Of a DNA stretch of 43,006 nucleotides, positions 42,998 to 43,006 are shown piece after piece; the stretch's first letter is position 1; every line of letters starts with the position of its first letter. A model generated the notes under the pieces. It was not told where the DNA came from. It searched no databases and saw nothing but the letters and a program-made list of their open reading frames with translations. The translations under genes were made by a program, and so were the position numbers. Source of the DNA: Fusicatenibacter sp. (GTDB lineage: Bacteria > Bacillota > Clostridia > Lachnospirales > Lachnospiraceae); the NCBI GenBank assembly GCA_022766945.1, contig JALEOU010000001.1, positions 1 through 43,006 on the forward strand. Reading direction: 5' to 3'.

Positions 42998-43006
42998 ATG
43001 GCAAAA
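42998..43006 (+). CDS. Start of a probable IS200-like TnpA transposase
   Basis: Only three codons (MAK) are in the window. The ATG is placed directly after a ribosome site in a stem, and IS200 TnpA proteins often begin MA(K/Q). The identification rests on context alone. Confidence 0.4.

Larger units (their letters stand above)
42821..43006 (+). mobile_element. Left end of an IS200/IS605-type element, cut by window edge
   Basis: After the spoVG terminator comes a series of hairpins leading to a short frame starting MAK. A 41-bp imperfect palindrome spans 42844-42884: GGGCATT and AATGCCC outside, GTTTTTCG and CGAAAAAC inside, with a 3-by-3 internal loop. A compact hairpin, CCACCTGC and GCGGGTGG around TTT, is at 42896-42914 and resembles the subterminal hairpins that TnpA recognises in IS200/IS605 elements. 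These structures, plus the buried ribosome site before the ATG, are what I base the call on. The exact left end is not determined. Confidence 0.6.

Overview
The window reads as a chromosomal segment of a low-to-mid GC Gram-positive anaerobe, most likely a gut Lachnospiraceae (Clostridia). The signs are strong GGAGG ribosome sites, TTGACA/TATAAT-type promoters, a glgC-glgD-spoVG run, a dnaD / dnaI-like loader / long PRPP synthetase run, an LplB/LplC-type sugar transporter without its own ATPase, and a type I-C CRISPR repeat. The genus cannot be fixed from the sequence alone. Both edges cut mobile elements: an IS110-family transposase on the left and the start of an IS200/IS605-type element on the right.

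Layout. 1-1234: 3' part of an IS110 transposase. 1349-2572: a type I-C style CRISPR array with 19 identical 32-bp repeats and 18 spacers; no cas gene is in view, and the transposase occupies the place where cas2 would be expected. 2573-6359: an accessory stretch with two decayed genes (an FAD-dependent oxidoreductase and an aminoglycoside-phosphotransferase-like kinase) among an acetyltransferase, a ketopantoate-reductase-like enzyme and an antibiotic-biosynthesis-monooxygenase-like protein. 6354-10622: a DegV protein diverging from a TetR regulator, which leads a nitrilase-acetyltransferase fusion and a glycerate kinase.

10627-30485 is the heart of the window: a roughly 20-kb glycan-catabolism locus. 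It holds a GH130 mannoside phosphorylase, a GH38 alpha-mannosidase, a LacI regulator, a CBM9-like protein, a GH3 enzyme, an ABC importer (two permeases and a lipoprotein), two GH29 alpha-fucosidases, a GH18 enzyme and an 841-residue transglutaminase-fold protein. None of the hydrolases has a recognisable signal peptide, so the glycan is probably imported and taken apart in the cytoplasm. The set fits an N-glycan core (fucose, alpha-mannose, Man-beta-1,4-GlcNAc, chitobiose). The transglutaminase-fold protein is the most interesting gene: the eukaryotic cytosolic peptide:N-glycanase belongs to the same superfamily, so it is a candidate for the enzyme that frees the glycan from Asn or the peptide. 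That assignment is inference. TGAACA direct repeats sit beside several promoters of this locus and may mark its regulon.

30585-34154: a two-gene ThrE-type exporter, an AGCS sodium/amino-acid symporter and an HD-domain protein. 34271-37615 (minus): a PRPP synthetase, a DnaI-like helicase loader and a DnaD-like protein. Between dnaD and murC lies a cluster of seven DnaA-box matches, one of them inside the putative dnaD promoter. 38179-39567: murC (minus). 40061-42764: glgC, glgD and spoVG, followed by a terminator and the left end of the IS200-like element, whose ribosome site is buried in a long stem.
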